From: Ichthyophis bannanicus
Taxonomy: Eukaryota > Chordata > Amphibia > Gymnophiona > Ichthyophiidae
Assembly: GCA_033557465.1 (NCBI GenBank)
Contig: CM066033.1
Span: 584,256,438-584,320,437 of the forward strand
Direction of reading: 5' to 3'
DNA length: 64,000 nucleotides
Shown here: piece by piece, positions 44,028-54,478 of the stretch
How positions within the stretch are numbered: the stretch's first letter is position 1
Layout: every line of letters starts with the position of its first letter
Position numbers and translations under genes: made by a program
The notes under the pieces: generated by a model
What the model was told of the DNA's origin: nothing
The model's input: only the letters and a program-made list of their open reading frames with translations
Databases searched by the model: none

Positions 44028-44480
44028 ATTTATTTATTTTATTTATTTATTTGGTTACATTTGTATACCGCTTCCTCCAGCGATCAGTAGCGGTTTTACA
44101 TTAAACTTTCATCACAGCAATCCTTTTACATATAACAGTAGTTTAATTTGTTTACATATGCATAACATATGCATAACACAAATTTGGAATTGTACAGTAT
44201 GATCATTGCAAGCTTATGTGCATATTTACATACGTTTCATGGGTATTTACATAGCCTAGTGTTAGAAATATGTTTACAAGCATTTCATGGTTATTTACGT
44301 AGCCTGATGTATTGCTGCATTAGGGTAAGTTGTAGTATTCCTGGAATAGATAGGTTTTTAAGTCTTTCTGGAAATCTTTTAGGTCATTGTTATCTCTTAG
44401 TGCCTGAGGTAGGTTGTCCCATTGGGAGGGAGCTGTGTATTCAATGTTGTGGCTTGTCGCATACCGTCCCTAATGGCCAG
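44028..44480 (-). pseudogene. L2-like LINE 3' end, minus strand
   Basis: The plus strand starts with TTTATTTATTTATTTTATTT, the reversed (AAATA)n tail, preceded on the minus strand by an ACCGCTACTGATCGCTGG hairpin. Minus-strand translation at 44330-44440 gives APSQWDNLPQALRDNNDLKD and FQKDLKTYLFQEYYNL, the ORF2 C-terminus of L2-type elements, then a stop. Confidence 0.7.
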
Positions 44481-44502
44481 TGGTCATAGGGGTAGGTTGG
44501 AC

Positions 44503-45937
44503 ACAAAGATATGCTTATATTCATAGACATTTCAGCAGCTTTCGACTCTGTGCATCACCCCACACTATTAAAGCGACTCGAGTGCATAGGCATCACAGGA
44601 ACCCCCCTAAAATGGTTCTCCTCCTATATTACAAACCGAATGCAGCAGGTCAATTTCAACAATGTCAAAGCCACCCCTTTCCCGCAAACCCAAGGCATTC
44701 CACAGGGCTCCGCCCTCTCCTCCCTCCTATTCAACCTATACATTCAACCAGTATGCAAGATCTTCCAGCACCATGGCATAAACTACCATATCTACGCAGA
44801 CGACCTAATGCTATATACTCAACTAGACGTAAACAACCCAAACCTCTGCAAGCTAGAAGAATGCCTACACGAACTTCAAGTCTGGCTCCAACGCAACAAT
44901 ATGTCCATTAACCACAAGAAAACAGAAGCTATGTGTATCTCCAGGAAACCGGGATTCGAGCCCCCAGCAACGGTCACCATGAACAATAATAACTACAACA
45001 TCAAAACAGAGATAAAATATTTGGGAGTGATGCTTGACAGCAACCTACACATGGACAAGCACCTTCGAATCACCAACCGGGCTATTTTTCACAAACTAAG
45101 AATACTGCAGCCCCTACGTAACATCCTTGATCATAATGACTTCAGATCTGTCACGCAAGCCCTCATCATTCCACATCTGGACTATTGCAATGCCATACTG
45201 CAAGGCTTGCCAAGAAAAACTATAAATATATTACAAATGGCACAAAATGTAGCAGCCCGAATCATCATGAAGAAAGGACTCTCTGACCACATCACACCCA
45301 CACTAATTGAGCTTCACTGGCTCCCCATCACAGCTCGCATACAATACAAAGTCCTAGTCACTACTTTCAAACTCATACATGATGTAGCGCCCTCACACCT
45401 CAACAGCTTAATATTTAAACTACCTAACAACAGAAGTAGAAGAACGCTTAACCTCAACACCCTCTGTATCCCGAAGTACTTCACAAAGGTTAATGCTTGC
45501 ACCAGCAACCGAGCTTTCTCCCTTGCAGCTCCGACACTCTGGAACCGTTTGCCAAGTGACCTACGTGAAATCAGTGACCTGAAAGAGTTTAGAAAATTAC
45601 TGAAGACACACCTCTTCCAAGTACATTACAACTTAACCGCATGAAATATGCTAACCACTTGAAATAAACTCAACAAAGTGTAAATTGTACAAGAATCCTT
45701 TAGGTCCTAACTGACAACAATTGTAAATATGTATTAAGTACCCTGTACGTAACCACTTGAAACAAACCCAACAAAGTGTAAATTGTATATAAGGACCCTT
45801 GTAGGTCCTAACAGGCAGCAACTGTAAATATGTATTAAGTACCCTGTATGTATTAAGGACCCTGTATGTAACTTCAATATGCAATCAACTGTAAATCCTT
45901 TAACCCCTTGATTGTTGTGCACTATCGCCCCCCAAAT
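44503..45937 (+). pseudogene. L2-like LINE, 5'-truncated, reverse transcriptase
   Basis: The frame 44511-45644 is open for 377 codons from the palm onward: FIDISAAFDSVHHPTLL, GIPQGSALSSLLFNLYI, YADD active site (IYADDLMLYTQ), then thumb (IKYLGVMLDSNLHMDKH, ALIIPHLDYCNAIL). It closes with the L2-type C-terminus (AAPTLWNRLPSDLRE, FRKLLKTHLF). The fingers and endonuclease are missing, so the copy is 5'-truncated, although what remains has no stop. Its 3' UTR is cut at 45937 by CR1 copy 2 and appears to resume at 49672-49777 with a GCTGCTGATCACTGGAAGC hairpin and (AAATA)n tail. Confidence 0.82.
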
Positions 45938-46495
45938 CGCACCGAGGAGGTTTCTCCAGGGCCAAGTGCCCATGCGGGAAGGGTTAGGACAGCAGTTGTA
46001 GTTGGTGATTCGATCATTAGGCATGTAGATAGCTGGGTGGCTGGTGGACGTGAGGATCGCCTGGTAACATGCCTGCCTGGTGCGAAGGTAGCGGACCTCA
46101 CACGCCACCTAGATAAGGTCTTAGATAGTGCTGGGGAGGAGTCTGCTGTCTTGGTACATGTTGGTACCAATGACATAGGAAAATGTGGTAGGGAGGTTCT
46201 GGAAGCTAAATTTAGGCTTTTAGGTAGGAAGTTGAAATCCAGAACTTCCAGGGTAGCGTTCTCCGAAATGCTTCCCGTTCCACGCGCAGGACCCAATAGG
46301 CAGGCAGAGCTCCGGAGTCTCAATGCGTGGATGAGACAATGGTGCAGAGATGAGGGGTTCGGATTTGTTAGGAACTGGGGAACATTCTGGGGAAAGGAGG
46401 GGCTCTTCCGAAGGGATGGGCTTCACCTTAACCGGGATGGAACCAGGCTGCTGGCATTAACCTTTAAAAAGGAGATAGAGCAGCTTTTAAACTAG
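45938..46495 (+). pseudogene. CR1 copy 2 ORF1, SGNH esterase-like half
   Basis: The C-terminal portion of ORF1 is kept in frame: VVVGDSIIRHVDSWVAGG (block I Ser), VLVHVGTNDIG, and the final DGLHLNRDGTRL with the catalytic Asp-His pair that copy 1 has lost. The zinc-ribbon and coiled coil are missing because the insertion is 5'-truncated at 45938, so no native start codon exists. The frame ends 35 bp before the ORF2 ATG. Confidence 0.85.
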
Positions 46496-46530
46496 ATAAT
46501 AGGGGAAAGCCGACAGTCGCCCAAGAGCGC

Positions 46531-49494
46531 ATGGTTCGGAAGAATGTATCCTTGAAGGATACTACAAAAAGCAGAGAGGTTCCAAAAAGGAGTAAAGTAG
46601 CCCAAATGCCCTCGAGTATGGAGCAGACAGAACTTAAAGATCCCAAATTACCCATGTCTACCAATAGCCAAATTAATATGAATAAAATACAGTCTCTAAA
46701 ATGCTTGTATGCAAATGCTAGAAGTCTACAAAACAAGATGGGAGAGTTAGAATATATAGCACTAAACGAGAGGTTAGATATGATTGGAATATCAGAGACA
46801 TGGTGGAAGGAGGACAACCAGTGGGACACTGTGATACCTGGGTACAAACTATATCGAAATGATAGAGCTGATCAAATTGGTGGAGGGGTTGCGCTCTATG
46901 TTAGAGAGGGCATTGAGTCAGAAAGGATTAAAGTTTTGCAAGAAACAAAATTTGCTGTAGAATCTCTATGGATTGAAATTCCATGTAAAAAGGGGAAGGC
47001 GATGGCAGTGGGGGTGTACTATCGTCCGCCTGGCCAGAATGAACAAATGGATGATGAAATGCTCAAAGAAATCAAGGAAGCTAGCAAAAGTTACAGTGCA
47101 GTAATAATAATGGGTGATTTCAATTACCCCGGCATCGACTGGGTCAGTGTCACAACAGGACATGCTAGGGAGGTAAAGTTCCTAGATGAAATAAATGACT
47201 GCTTCTTGGAGCAGCTGGTTCATGAACCGACCAGAGGGGAAGCAATATTAGACCTAGTCCTTAGTGGAACACCAGATGTAGTGCAAGAGATAAGGGTGTT
47301 GGGGCCACTTGGCAATAGTGATCATAGCATGATCGCCTTTGATTTAATTAGTGGAGGAGGGATAGTAAGGAAATCCACAGTACTACCCTTTAACTTTCGA
47401 AAGGGAGACTATGATAGAATGAGGAAAACAGTTAAGAAAAAACTAAAAGGAGCAGTTGCAAAGGTTAAAGACGTACATCATGCTTGGGTGTTGTTGAATA
47501 ATACTATCTTGGAAGCCCAGACCAGCTGTATTCCACGCTTTAAGAAAAGTGGAAGGAAGTCCAAAAAATTGCCAGCATGGTTTAAAGCTGAGGTCAGAGA
47601 GGCTGTTGTTGCCAAAAAAGCATCTTTCAAGAAATGGAAAAAAGAGCCAAATGATGAAACCTGGAAACAGCACAAGCACTGGCAAGTCAAATGCAAGGCA
47701 TTGATAAGGCAGGCAAAGAGAGAATTTGAGAAGAAGCTTGCTGCGGAAGCAAAAACGCGAAATAAAGACCTTTTCAAGTACATTCGTAGCAAAAAACCCG
47801 TGAGAGAGTCAGTTGGTCCATTAGATGATAAAGGGGTTAAAGGAGCACTAAGAGGCGACAAGGCGATAGCGGAGAGACTGAATGAATTCTTTGCTTCGGT
47901 CTTTACTGAGGAAGATGTAGGGATGTTACCCACGACTGAAGTGGTATTTAAAGGTGTGGAAGAATTGAAGGAAATATCGATACATCGGGAAGATGTCCTA
48001 CAACTATTAGATAAACTGAAGAGTAGCAAATCACCTGGGCCGGATGGTATACATCCAAGGGTGTTGAAAGAACTGAAATTTGAGATTGCAGACCTGCTAT
48101 CAGTAATCTGTGAACTATCATTAAAATCATCTCTAATACCTGAGGATTGGAGGATCGCCAATGTAACACCAATTTTTAAAAAGGGTTCGAGGGGTGATCC
48201 GGGAAACTACAGACCGGTGAGCCTGACATCAGTACCGGGAAAAATGGTAGAAACCATCATAAAGAATAAAATTACTCAGCATATAGATAGTCATGACCTA
48301 ATGGGAGACAGCCAACATGGCTTTAGACAAGGAAGATCTTGTCTTACTAATCTGTTATGTTTTTTTGAAGGAGTGAATAAACAGGTGGACAAAGGTGAGT
48401 CGGTTGATATTGTGTATCTGGACTTTCAGAAAGCCTTTGACAAGGTCCCTCATGAGAGACTTTTGGCAAAACTAAAGAGTCATGGGATAGGAGGCAGTGT
48501 ACTACTGTGGATCAGGAACTGGTTAAAAGATAGAAAGCAGAGGGTAGGGCTAAATGGCCAATTTTCCCAATGGAGAAAGGTGAATAGTGGTGTACCCCAG
48601 GGATCTGTGCTGGGTCCGCTGCTTTTTGACATATTCATAAATGACCTGGAAAGTGGAATAACGAGTGAGGTTATCAAATTTGCTGATGACACAAAACTAT
48701 TTAAAGTTGTTAAAACCCAGGAGGATTGTGGAAAATTGCAAGAGGATCTTGATAAATTGGAAGACTGGGCATCAAAATGGCAGATGAAATTTAATGTGGA
48801 GAAGTGCAAGGTTATGCACCTAGGGAAGAACAACCCAAACTATGGTTACACGATGCAAGGTTCCACATTAGGAACCACCACCCAAGAAAAAGATTTAGGC
48901 GTCCTTGTGGATACCATGTTAAAACCCTCGGCCCAGTGTGCAGCGGCGGCCAAGAGAGCAAATAGAATGCTAGGTATGATAAGGAAAGGAATGGAAAATA
49001 AAACAAAAGATATTATAATGCCTCTATATCGTTCCATGGTGAGACCGCACCTTGAATATTGTGTGCAATTCTGGTCGCCATATCTTAAAAAGGATATAGC
49101 AATTTTAGAAAAGGTTCAGAGAAGAGCCACCAAAATGGTAAAGGGGATGGAAGGCTACTCCTATGAAGAAAGGCTAAAAAGGTTGGGGCTCTTTAACCTG
49201 GAAAAGAGATGGCTGAGGGGAGATATGATAGAAGTCTATAAATTAATGAACGGAGTGGAACGGGTAAACGTAGATCGATTGTTTACCTTATCAGAATATA
49301 GAAAGACTAGGGGACATGCAATGAAGCTACAGGGTAAACTATTTAAGACTAATAAAAGAAAATATTTTTTCACTCAACGTGTAATCAAACTCTGGAATTT
49401 GTTACCGGAGGATGTAGTAAAGGCTGTTAGTGTAGCTGGGCTTAAAAAAGGTTTGGACAAGTTCCTGGAGGAAAGGTCCATAAACCATTATTAA
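46531..49494 (+). CDS. CR1 copy 2 ORF2: intact endonuclease-reverse transcriptase, 987 aa
   Basis: Open from ATG 46531 to TAA at 49492-49494. The N-terminal APE-type endonuclease shows LYANARSLQNKMGE, GISETWW, IIMGDFNYPGIDW and LGNSDHSMI, which hold the usual Asn, Glu, Asp and His catalytic positions. A linker rich in basic residues follows, then the reverse transcriptase: GPDGIHPRVLKEL, GNYRPVSLTSV, HGFRQGRSCLTNLL, YLDFQKAFDKVPH, GVPQGSVLGPLLF and FADD. The C-terminus (TQRVIKLWNLLPEDV) is complete, giving the length expected for CR1 ORF2. The protein nicks target DNA and copies the element RNA onto it. The copy cannot make new full-length elements because its 5' end is missing, but the enzyme could act in trans if transcribed. 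Confidence 0.93.
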   Translation: MVRKNVSLKDTTKSREVPKRSKVAQMPSSMEQTELKDPKLPMSTNSQINMNKIQSLKCLYANARSLQNKMGELEYIALNERLDMIGISETWWKEDNQWDTVIPGYKLYRNDRADQIGGGVALYVREGIESERIKVLQETKFAVESLWIEIPCKKGKAMAVGVYYRPPGQNEQMDDEMLKEIKEASKSYSAVIIMGDFNYPGIDWVSVTTGHAREVKFLDEINDCFLEQLVHEPTRGEAILDLVLSGTPDVVQEIRVLGPLGNSDHSMIAFDLISGGGIVRKSTVLPFNFRKGDYDRMRKTVKKKLKGAVAKVKDVHHAWVLLNNTILEAQTSCIPRFKKSGRKSKKLPAWFKAEVREAVVAKKASFKKWKKEPNDETWKQHKHWQVKCKALIRQAKREFEKKLAAEAKTRNKDLFKYIRSKKPVRESVGPLDDKGVKGALRGDKAIAERLNEFFASVFTEEDVGMLPTTEVVFKGVEELKEISIHREDVLQLLDKLKSSKSPGPDGIHPRVLKELKFEIADLLSVICELSLKSSLIPEDWRIANVTPIFKKGSRGDPGNYRPVSLTSVPGKMVETIIKNKITQHIDSHDLMGDSQHGFRQGRSCLTNLLCFFEGVNKQVDKGESVDIVYLDFQKAFDKVPHERLLAKLKSHGIGGSVLLWIRNWLKDRKQRVGLNGQFSQWRKVNSGVPQGSVLGPLLFDIFINDLESGITSEVIKFADDTKLFKVVKTQEDCGKLQEDLDKLEDWASKWQMKFNVEKCKVMHLGKNNPNYGYTMQGSTLGTTTQEKDLGVLVDTMLKPSAQCAAAAKRANRMLGMIRKGMENKTKDIIMPLYRSMVRPHLEYCVQFWSPYLKKDIAILEKVQRRATKMVKGMEGYSYEERLKRLGLFNLEKRWLRGDMIEVYKLMNGVERVNVDRLFTLSEYRKTRGHAMKLQGKLFKTNKRKYFFTQRVIKLWNLLPEDVVKAVSVAGLKKGLDKFLEERSINHY

Positions 49495-49671
49495 GAAGGG
49501 ACCCAGGATATCAATGCTTGAACCAATACAAGCATTGTGGAACCTGTGTCCCTTGGGGAAACTGCTAGGTACGTATGACCTAGATTGGCCACTGTTGGAA
49601 ACAGAATACTGGGCTTGATGGACCTTGGTCTGACCCAGTATGGCATATCTTATGTTCTTATGTTCTTATGT

Positions 49672-49777
49672 ACCCTAATTCTGGCCGGTACAGCCAAACC
49701 CCCCATGTATAGATGCCGCTGCTGATCACTGGAAGCAGCAGGTTACAAATGTACGCTTAAATAAATAAATAAATATA
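49672..49777 (+). repeat. L2-like LINE 3' tail, continuation of 44503-45937
   Basis: GCCGCTGCTGATCACTGGAAGC, GGTTACAAATGTACGC and AAATAAATAAATAAATA resemble the L2 tail at 44028-44110 read in reverse. Confidence 0.65.
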
Positions 49778-51012
49778 AGAGGAGGTTCCTTTAAGAGCCA
49801 GGTGCAGCCTGGTCTTAGTAGTTCAGCTCCTATTAAGAAGTAAATTGTGAATGCAGAGTACAGGGATAACATAGGCTTTTATTTCCCTTTATGCAAAAGA
49901 TTCAGGTGGGTCACAACATAGAGGAAAATGTCCTTTACTTCAGGAATGAAACAAACTCATGGTAAAGAAAAACTGTTATGCTTCACAGTTGTAACAAGGA
50001 TTAAGTAAAGCATCCTAGAGTAACTCAAGCGTTTCAATACTCTTCTTCCTTTTAGCATACAAGTAACACTCTGGAGTCAGCATATATTATTTACAAGTCT
50101 AGCAGTGATTCTATACTGCTTGTAACGCATAGAGAACAGTCCATCTCCTCTTGAGACAAAAGACTAGGCTCCACAAATTCCACTTGCATCGGCTCTGAGT
50201 CAGAGTTATCCCTTTCTGTATCTGGGGTTTCTCTGGCTATTGGAACTGGCCAGTCGCTATTCTTATTCTCTGGGTGTTTGTAGAGTTCTTCTAAGGTTCG
50301 CCAGTGAGTGTGGCTTACCTTTGTGCTTTTACAATCTGGGTTATACAAGGTAGGTTTATTTTCCTTTCTTGTAAAACGAGCATTGCTTTTAAAAGGGCAC
50401 TTATGAGGTGAGCTTTTTCTCTTAAAAACAGAGTCAGCATACCTTGGTTTCCAACAGCATGTAGAACAAGAACTTTCTCCTTCCAGTAGTTCTCCTGGGA
50501 CACAATCCTCGTGCCAGTCTTTTCCCTGAAAGCTCTTGTTACCTTTCAGTCTGGTCACTGGTTCCTCCGGTAAGCGCAGGCCTCTTTCCAAGCCTAACTT
50601 CTGGCTTCTTCCTTCAGCACTGCTCTGCTTCCCAAAGTGACTGTTCCTTTGCTCAGCATTGCTTTCCCATTCACTCCTAGGGCTTAGCTCAATGCTCCTG
50701 GTGCTTCCTTCTTCTTGGCCCCTGCTCGTGGTGCATTTCTCTCACACGGCTTTGCTCCTGGTGCTTCTCTCCAGTCCACCTCTATCTCCACCCTCCTTCC
50801 TCTTGCTTATAAAGCTCTCCTGTGTTTGAGCTTTCTGGGCTGCTTGTCAGGTGGTGTTGATTAGCTAGGTGTGTCCAGTCAGCCTCTGTGAGTGCACACC
50901 TGCTCCCTCTAGCTGCTCTGTGCGGGAATTGCATCTCGTGCACATCTTTTATATTATGAAAAACAGCTTCTTTTCTTGCATCTTTGCTTCCATCAGCTCC
51001 TGCTGCATGACA
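49778..51012 (-). mobile_element. LTR-like segment with a reading frame
   Basis: The minus strand begins TGTCATGCAGCAGG at 51012. It has TATAAG in CTTATAAGC (50808-50815), an open frame 50738-50091, AATAAA in GGAAATAAAAGCC near 49890, and about 100 bp more. This matches the layout of the LTRs at 41080 and 61649. The other end (near 49780) has no clear CA terminus and no target duplication was found, so it may be truncated. It could be the 3' LTR of the gypsy-like pol at 52221-53957; that is inference. Confidence 0.55.
50091..50738 (-). pseudogene. LTR-encoded protein of unknown function, second family member
   Basis: Stop-free on the minus strand from just after a TGA near 50740 to 50091. 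No early ATG lies in frame, so it is probably a degenerate copy or uses an upstream exon. The protein is polar and basic in the middle (FKRKSSPHKCPFKSNARFTR). It ends with ETPDTERDNSDSEPMQVEF and then EEMDCSLC before a short tail. The PDT, DSEPMQ[IV]E and CxxC spacing matches the frames at 41238-42197 and 62140-62760. The nucleotide sequences are too different to align by eye outside this motif. Confidence 0.55.
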
Positions 51013-51120
51013 GGCTGGATATTCAATGCTGGGGCTGGATATGACCCCAGCCTTGAATATCCAGGTTAAAGATTCAGCGGCTAACTATGTTATAACAGCC
51101 AGCTGCCACCAGTAAATATT
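51013..51120. repeat. MITE-like fragment with GGATATTCAATGCTGGGG core
   Basis: GGATATTCAATGCTGGGGC and GCCTTGAATATCC form a short hairpin, as in 1095-1330. Confidence 0.5.
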
Positions 51121-52200
51121 CCCCCTCCCTTAGTTTTTAGTACAATAAAGCTGACCATTATAATACATTTCTACAACTAGTAGCAACTACAACTGGAGGT
51201 TAACTGATACAAGATGAAGAACTGTACAGTAAATTTAACCATGACATTAGCAAAGGTTCCTTAGTTCCCTCAACCAGCAGCATACTACTAAAAGATAAGT
51301 TGCTTCCCTTATTTCAAAGAAACAAAATAACAAAGATCCCTTTATGACTTTTATATTTGAAAGCTCATTAAGCTTTGAGAAGGATTTCCACTTTGTAGGC
51401 TCCTCAAAGGTCTCTTGTCTTTCCCAACTGACTAAATCAACAGCAGGAGGCTTCTAAAGACTGAATGGGAATCTGCTGGGCTCACACTACTACTACTACT
51501 GCTACTACAACGTAATATTTCTATAGCGCTACAACCCATATGCAGCACTGTATATACACATAAGAGACAGTCCCTGCTCATAGAGCTTTCAATCTATTCA
51601 AGACAAACAGAACAAAGAGGGCACCAGGATAAACTAAGAAGAAATAGTTGTAAGACACAAGGAAAATAAGGGGGTCAGGATCCAAGAAGCCTCAAAGAGG
51701 TAGGGTTGTAGTCTGGATCTGAATAGGACCAGGGATTGAGCTTGACGTATTATCTATTCCAGGCATATGATGCAGCAAGATGGAATGAACAGAGTCTGGA
51801 GTCAGCAGTGGGAAAGAAGGACACATATAAAAGTGATTTACCTGATGAGTAGAGTTCCTGAGATGAGGTGTAGGGAGAGATTAGAGATGAGAGGTGATGA
51901 GGAGCTGTAGAATGAATGCACGTGTAAGTCAGGAGAAGTTTGAATTGGATGTGGAAAGGAATAGGGAGTCAATGAAGTGACTTTAGAAGAGGGGTTATGT
52001 CGGCATAGTAACACTGGCAGAAGATTAGCTGTTCTGCTGAGTTTTGAATGTATTGAAAGGGAGAGAGATGAGTCAGTGAGAGACCAGCGAAGAACAGTTA
52101 CCAATAGTCGAAGTGGGAGTACTACTACTCTTTAAGGGACTTCAGTATAGATATGTGAGAAATCATTGTAGAAGTTGCATCTTCCCCGCCCCCTTAAAAT
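51121..52200. repeat. Unassigned interspersed repeats
   Basis: A CTACTACTACTACTACTGC microsatellite (51485-51510) is followed by TATAGCGCTACAACCCATATG...AGAGACAGTCCCTGCTC, a repeat also seen reversed at 29811-29890. From 51700 to 52130 the purine-rich sequence looks like a further old interspersed repeat. No reading frame is convincing. Confidence 0.45.
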
Positions 52201-52220
52201 CAGTTGTCCCTGACTGAATT

Positions 52221-53957
52221 CTAACTCGCACAGCAGGTATTGGTTATTAGCAATTCTACATGTTTGCTCATATGTTCGAGCATCAACTGATTCTTTTGGT
52301 GTATGAATGAAAGTATGTATTGCATGGAACTCTTATGCCTTATTCTTGGATCATTGCTCTGCTCATGTGAAATCTCCTGTTTATTAACTACAAAATCTTT
52401 AAATTTAGAAGGAAATCTCTTCCCTCCGTGACTCAGAGTATTGGCAATTTCAGTGTCTTGACCACTATAGATTGATTCTGTCTCATTGACTAGATCATTC
52501 AATCTGTTATCTATATCCAAATCAGAGTTTTGTGTATTTTTCTTCAATTCACTATTTGGTTGAAGTATTTCAGTTACATCATTTGGCTCTTATTACTGCA
52601 CATAGAGTAGTCTACCAGTTAAGACTGAGACGTATTCTAGACATAATTCTTCTGCATTAGAATTCAATCCAGGCCCACATTTAGGTTGAGTAATATTGTC
52701 CCTTTCTTCTTGTATTTCTGAAACCTCACCTTTCTGTTTCTGAGACCATCCAGTCTGCATTCTTTTGGCTTTATCTGGGAACAAATCATCTAAGGTTTTG
52801 TCCTCTGCTGAGATGAAGCCACAGAGCCTCAACATATCTCTATGTAATGTTCTTTCTGGACCATCAGAATTCTCTGGTTTCACAAGGTGTACTGGTAATC
52901 CTTTACCATACTATTTCACTACTGTATACACTGTTCACTCCCAACAATTTAGATATTTTGACTTTCTTTTGCAAACTCATGTTCCTTATTAAGACTGTCT
53001 TCTTTTTCTGTGGTAGAAGAAATCACTTTTTCATCCCATCCTTGTCTCTTTTCAGCCTCGCTTATAGCCAATGTGCAAGCATGTTTCCATCTGCGCATCA
53101 GTTCTTTCACATATTGCTCGTGTTTTTGGCATTATGTCATACAGGACTAATATCCAAATAGAGATCAATGGGAAGTAGGGGTCATCTTCCATACATCAGA
53201 AAGAATGGGGATTTACCAGTTGTGTCATTGTATGTGCAATTATAAGCATAATCTAGAGATTTCTTCAATTCTCTTTATGCCTTTCTTCTAATGTCTCTAA
53301 CATGGTCAATAAGGTTCTGCAAGATAACAGGCCCATAGTCAAGCACTATGTACCCTACCATCCTAGAGGAAATCCTGTGGAATGACTTAACACGGTGGTT
53401 CTCAATCCAGTCCTCTGGGACCCCTAGTCCAGTCAGGTTTTCAGGGTAGCCACAATGAATATGCATGAGATAGATCTGCATGCACTGCTCCCATTGTACG
53501 TAGATCTATCTCATGCATATTCATTGTGGATATCCTGAAAACCTGACTGGCCTAGAGGTCCCAGAGGAATGGGTTGAGAACCACCGTGTTAAATCATTCC
53601 ACAGGATTTCCTCTAGGATGGTAGGGTACATAGTGCTTGACTATGGGCCTGTTATCTTGCACATATTTGCAATTGGTTGTGATTCAAAGTTTGCACCTGG
53701 GTCAGTCACAAATGAATTCTTTTCATAAAACCATAGTGACAGATAAAGTTCTCCCATAGGATTGCAGCAACAGTTTTGTATGATCACTTTAGGAATAAAT
53801 CTGCACATATTTAGAAAATTGGTCAGTTTCTACAAGGATATTCCTAATATCTTTTGAATCAGGTTCTAGTGCCAGAAGGTCTTTAAAAACTAATTCCATG
53901 GGAGCTAGCTTTCTTCTTTTGCATCGTTCACAGCTTGTGCATTTCTTGTCTGCAACT
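52221..53957 (-). pseudogene. Degenerate Ty3/gypsy-type integrase, main part
   Basis: Minus-strand pieces give the integrase: TSCERCKRRKLAPMEL with the CX2C of the zinc domain, LLALEPDSKDIRNILVETDQ (first core Asp region), DPGANFES (second Asp), PYHPRGNPVE (Glu), AYNCTYNDTTGKSPFFLMYG and the C-terminal LPVHLVKPENSDGPERTLHRD. It ends with FPSKFKDFVVN near 52400. Several stops and shifts occur, plus a palindromic MITE insertion at 53319-53660. The zinc-domain start (HNENGHLGF, FYWPGM) is at 63043-63150, on the far side of the younger LTR element. It is a dead copy of a Ty3/gypsy-like element. Confidence 0.78.
53319..53660. repeat. 342-bp palindrome: MITE plus inverted copy of host flank
   Basis: The arms (about 53319-53488 and 53492-53660) mirror each other. 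The inner part is a MITE (GGTGGTTCTCAATCC ... GGGTTGAGAACCACC, with the AATATGCATGAGATAG core). The outer 70 bp or so of the right arm encode the integrase PYHPRGNPVE region; the left arm repeats these bases inverted. Host coding sequence resumes left of the left arm. Confidence 0.8.
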
Positions 53958-54249
53958 TGTGGGCACCCCTGGCCCAGGCAACAGCCTATAAGCCTAGGGC
54001 TGCACTTGTTAGTCCTTTAATTATATAGTTGTCTTCCTCATCCAGCGCCGGGGCTGCTGGGATTTGTAGTTGTGTTGTTTAGAAAAAAACAAGTAGTGTG
54101 GAGACCGAGGGTTTACAAGGCAAAACACAGGAATTTATTTCTTTTTCTAAAGAACATTAAGGCTCAACGCAAAACAAACAGGATTCTTTCTCCAAACAAT
54201 AATCCATAGGCATTTATTCCAAACAAACAATGAAACTGCTTTATGTAGC
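53958..54249 (-). repeat. 3' LTR, distal part
   Basis: Matches 61649-61940 closely, with a few substitutions. It includes the reversed AATAAA in CAGGAATTTATTTC (54130-54144) and ends at TGTGGGCACC, 53958. The rest of this LTR is at 59667-59865. Confidence 0.85.
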
Positions 54250-54478
54250 TTTTTTTTTTTTTTTTAATTCTTTATTTTCGTTTTATAACAACAAAGGAAA
54301 GGAAGACATACAGCTAAAAGACAGATACATAGAATGTGATACATACACCAAAGTAAACCCCTGCCACCCCCCTCCCCCCTGCTTCTTCTCTAGAAAACTA
54401 ATCATTCCCGAAGCGGGCGTGTACTGACATTATTGTGTTACAAAACCTAACGGTGATCTGAAACATGATGAGTGCACA

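Larger units (their letters stand above)
45938..49671 (+). mobile_element. CR1 LINE copy 2, 5'-truncated, ORF2 intact
   Basis: Homology to copy 1 starts at CGCACCGAGG (45938; 22482 in copy 1) and runs to the TTCTTATG repeats ending at 49671. It is inserted in the 3' UTR of the L2-like element. 5' truncation removed the promoter and the first half of ORF1. Confidence 0.92.
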
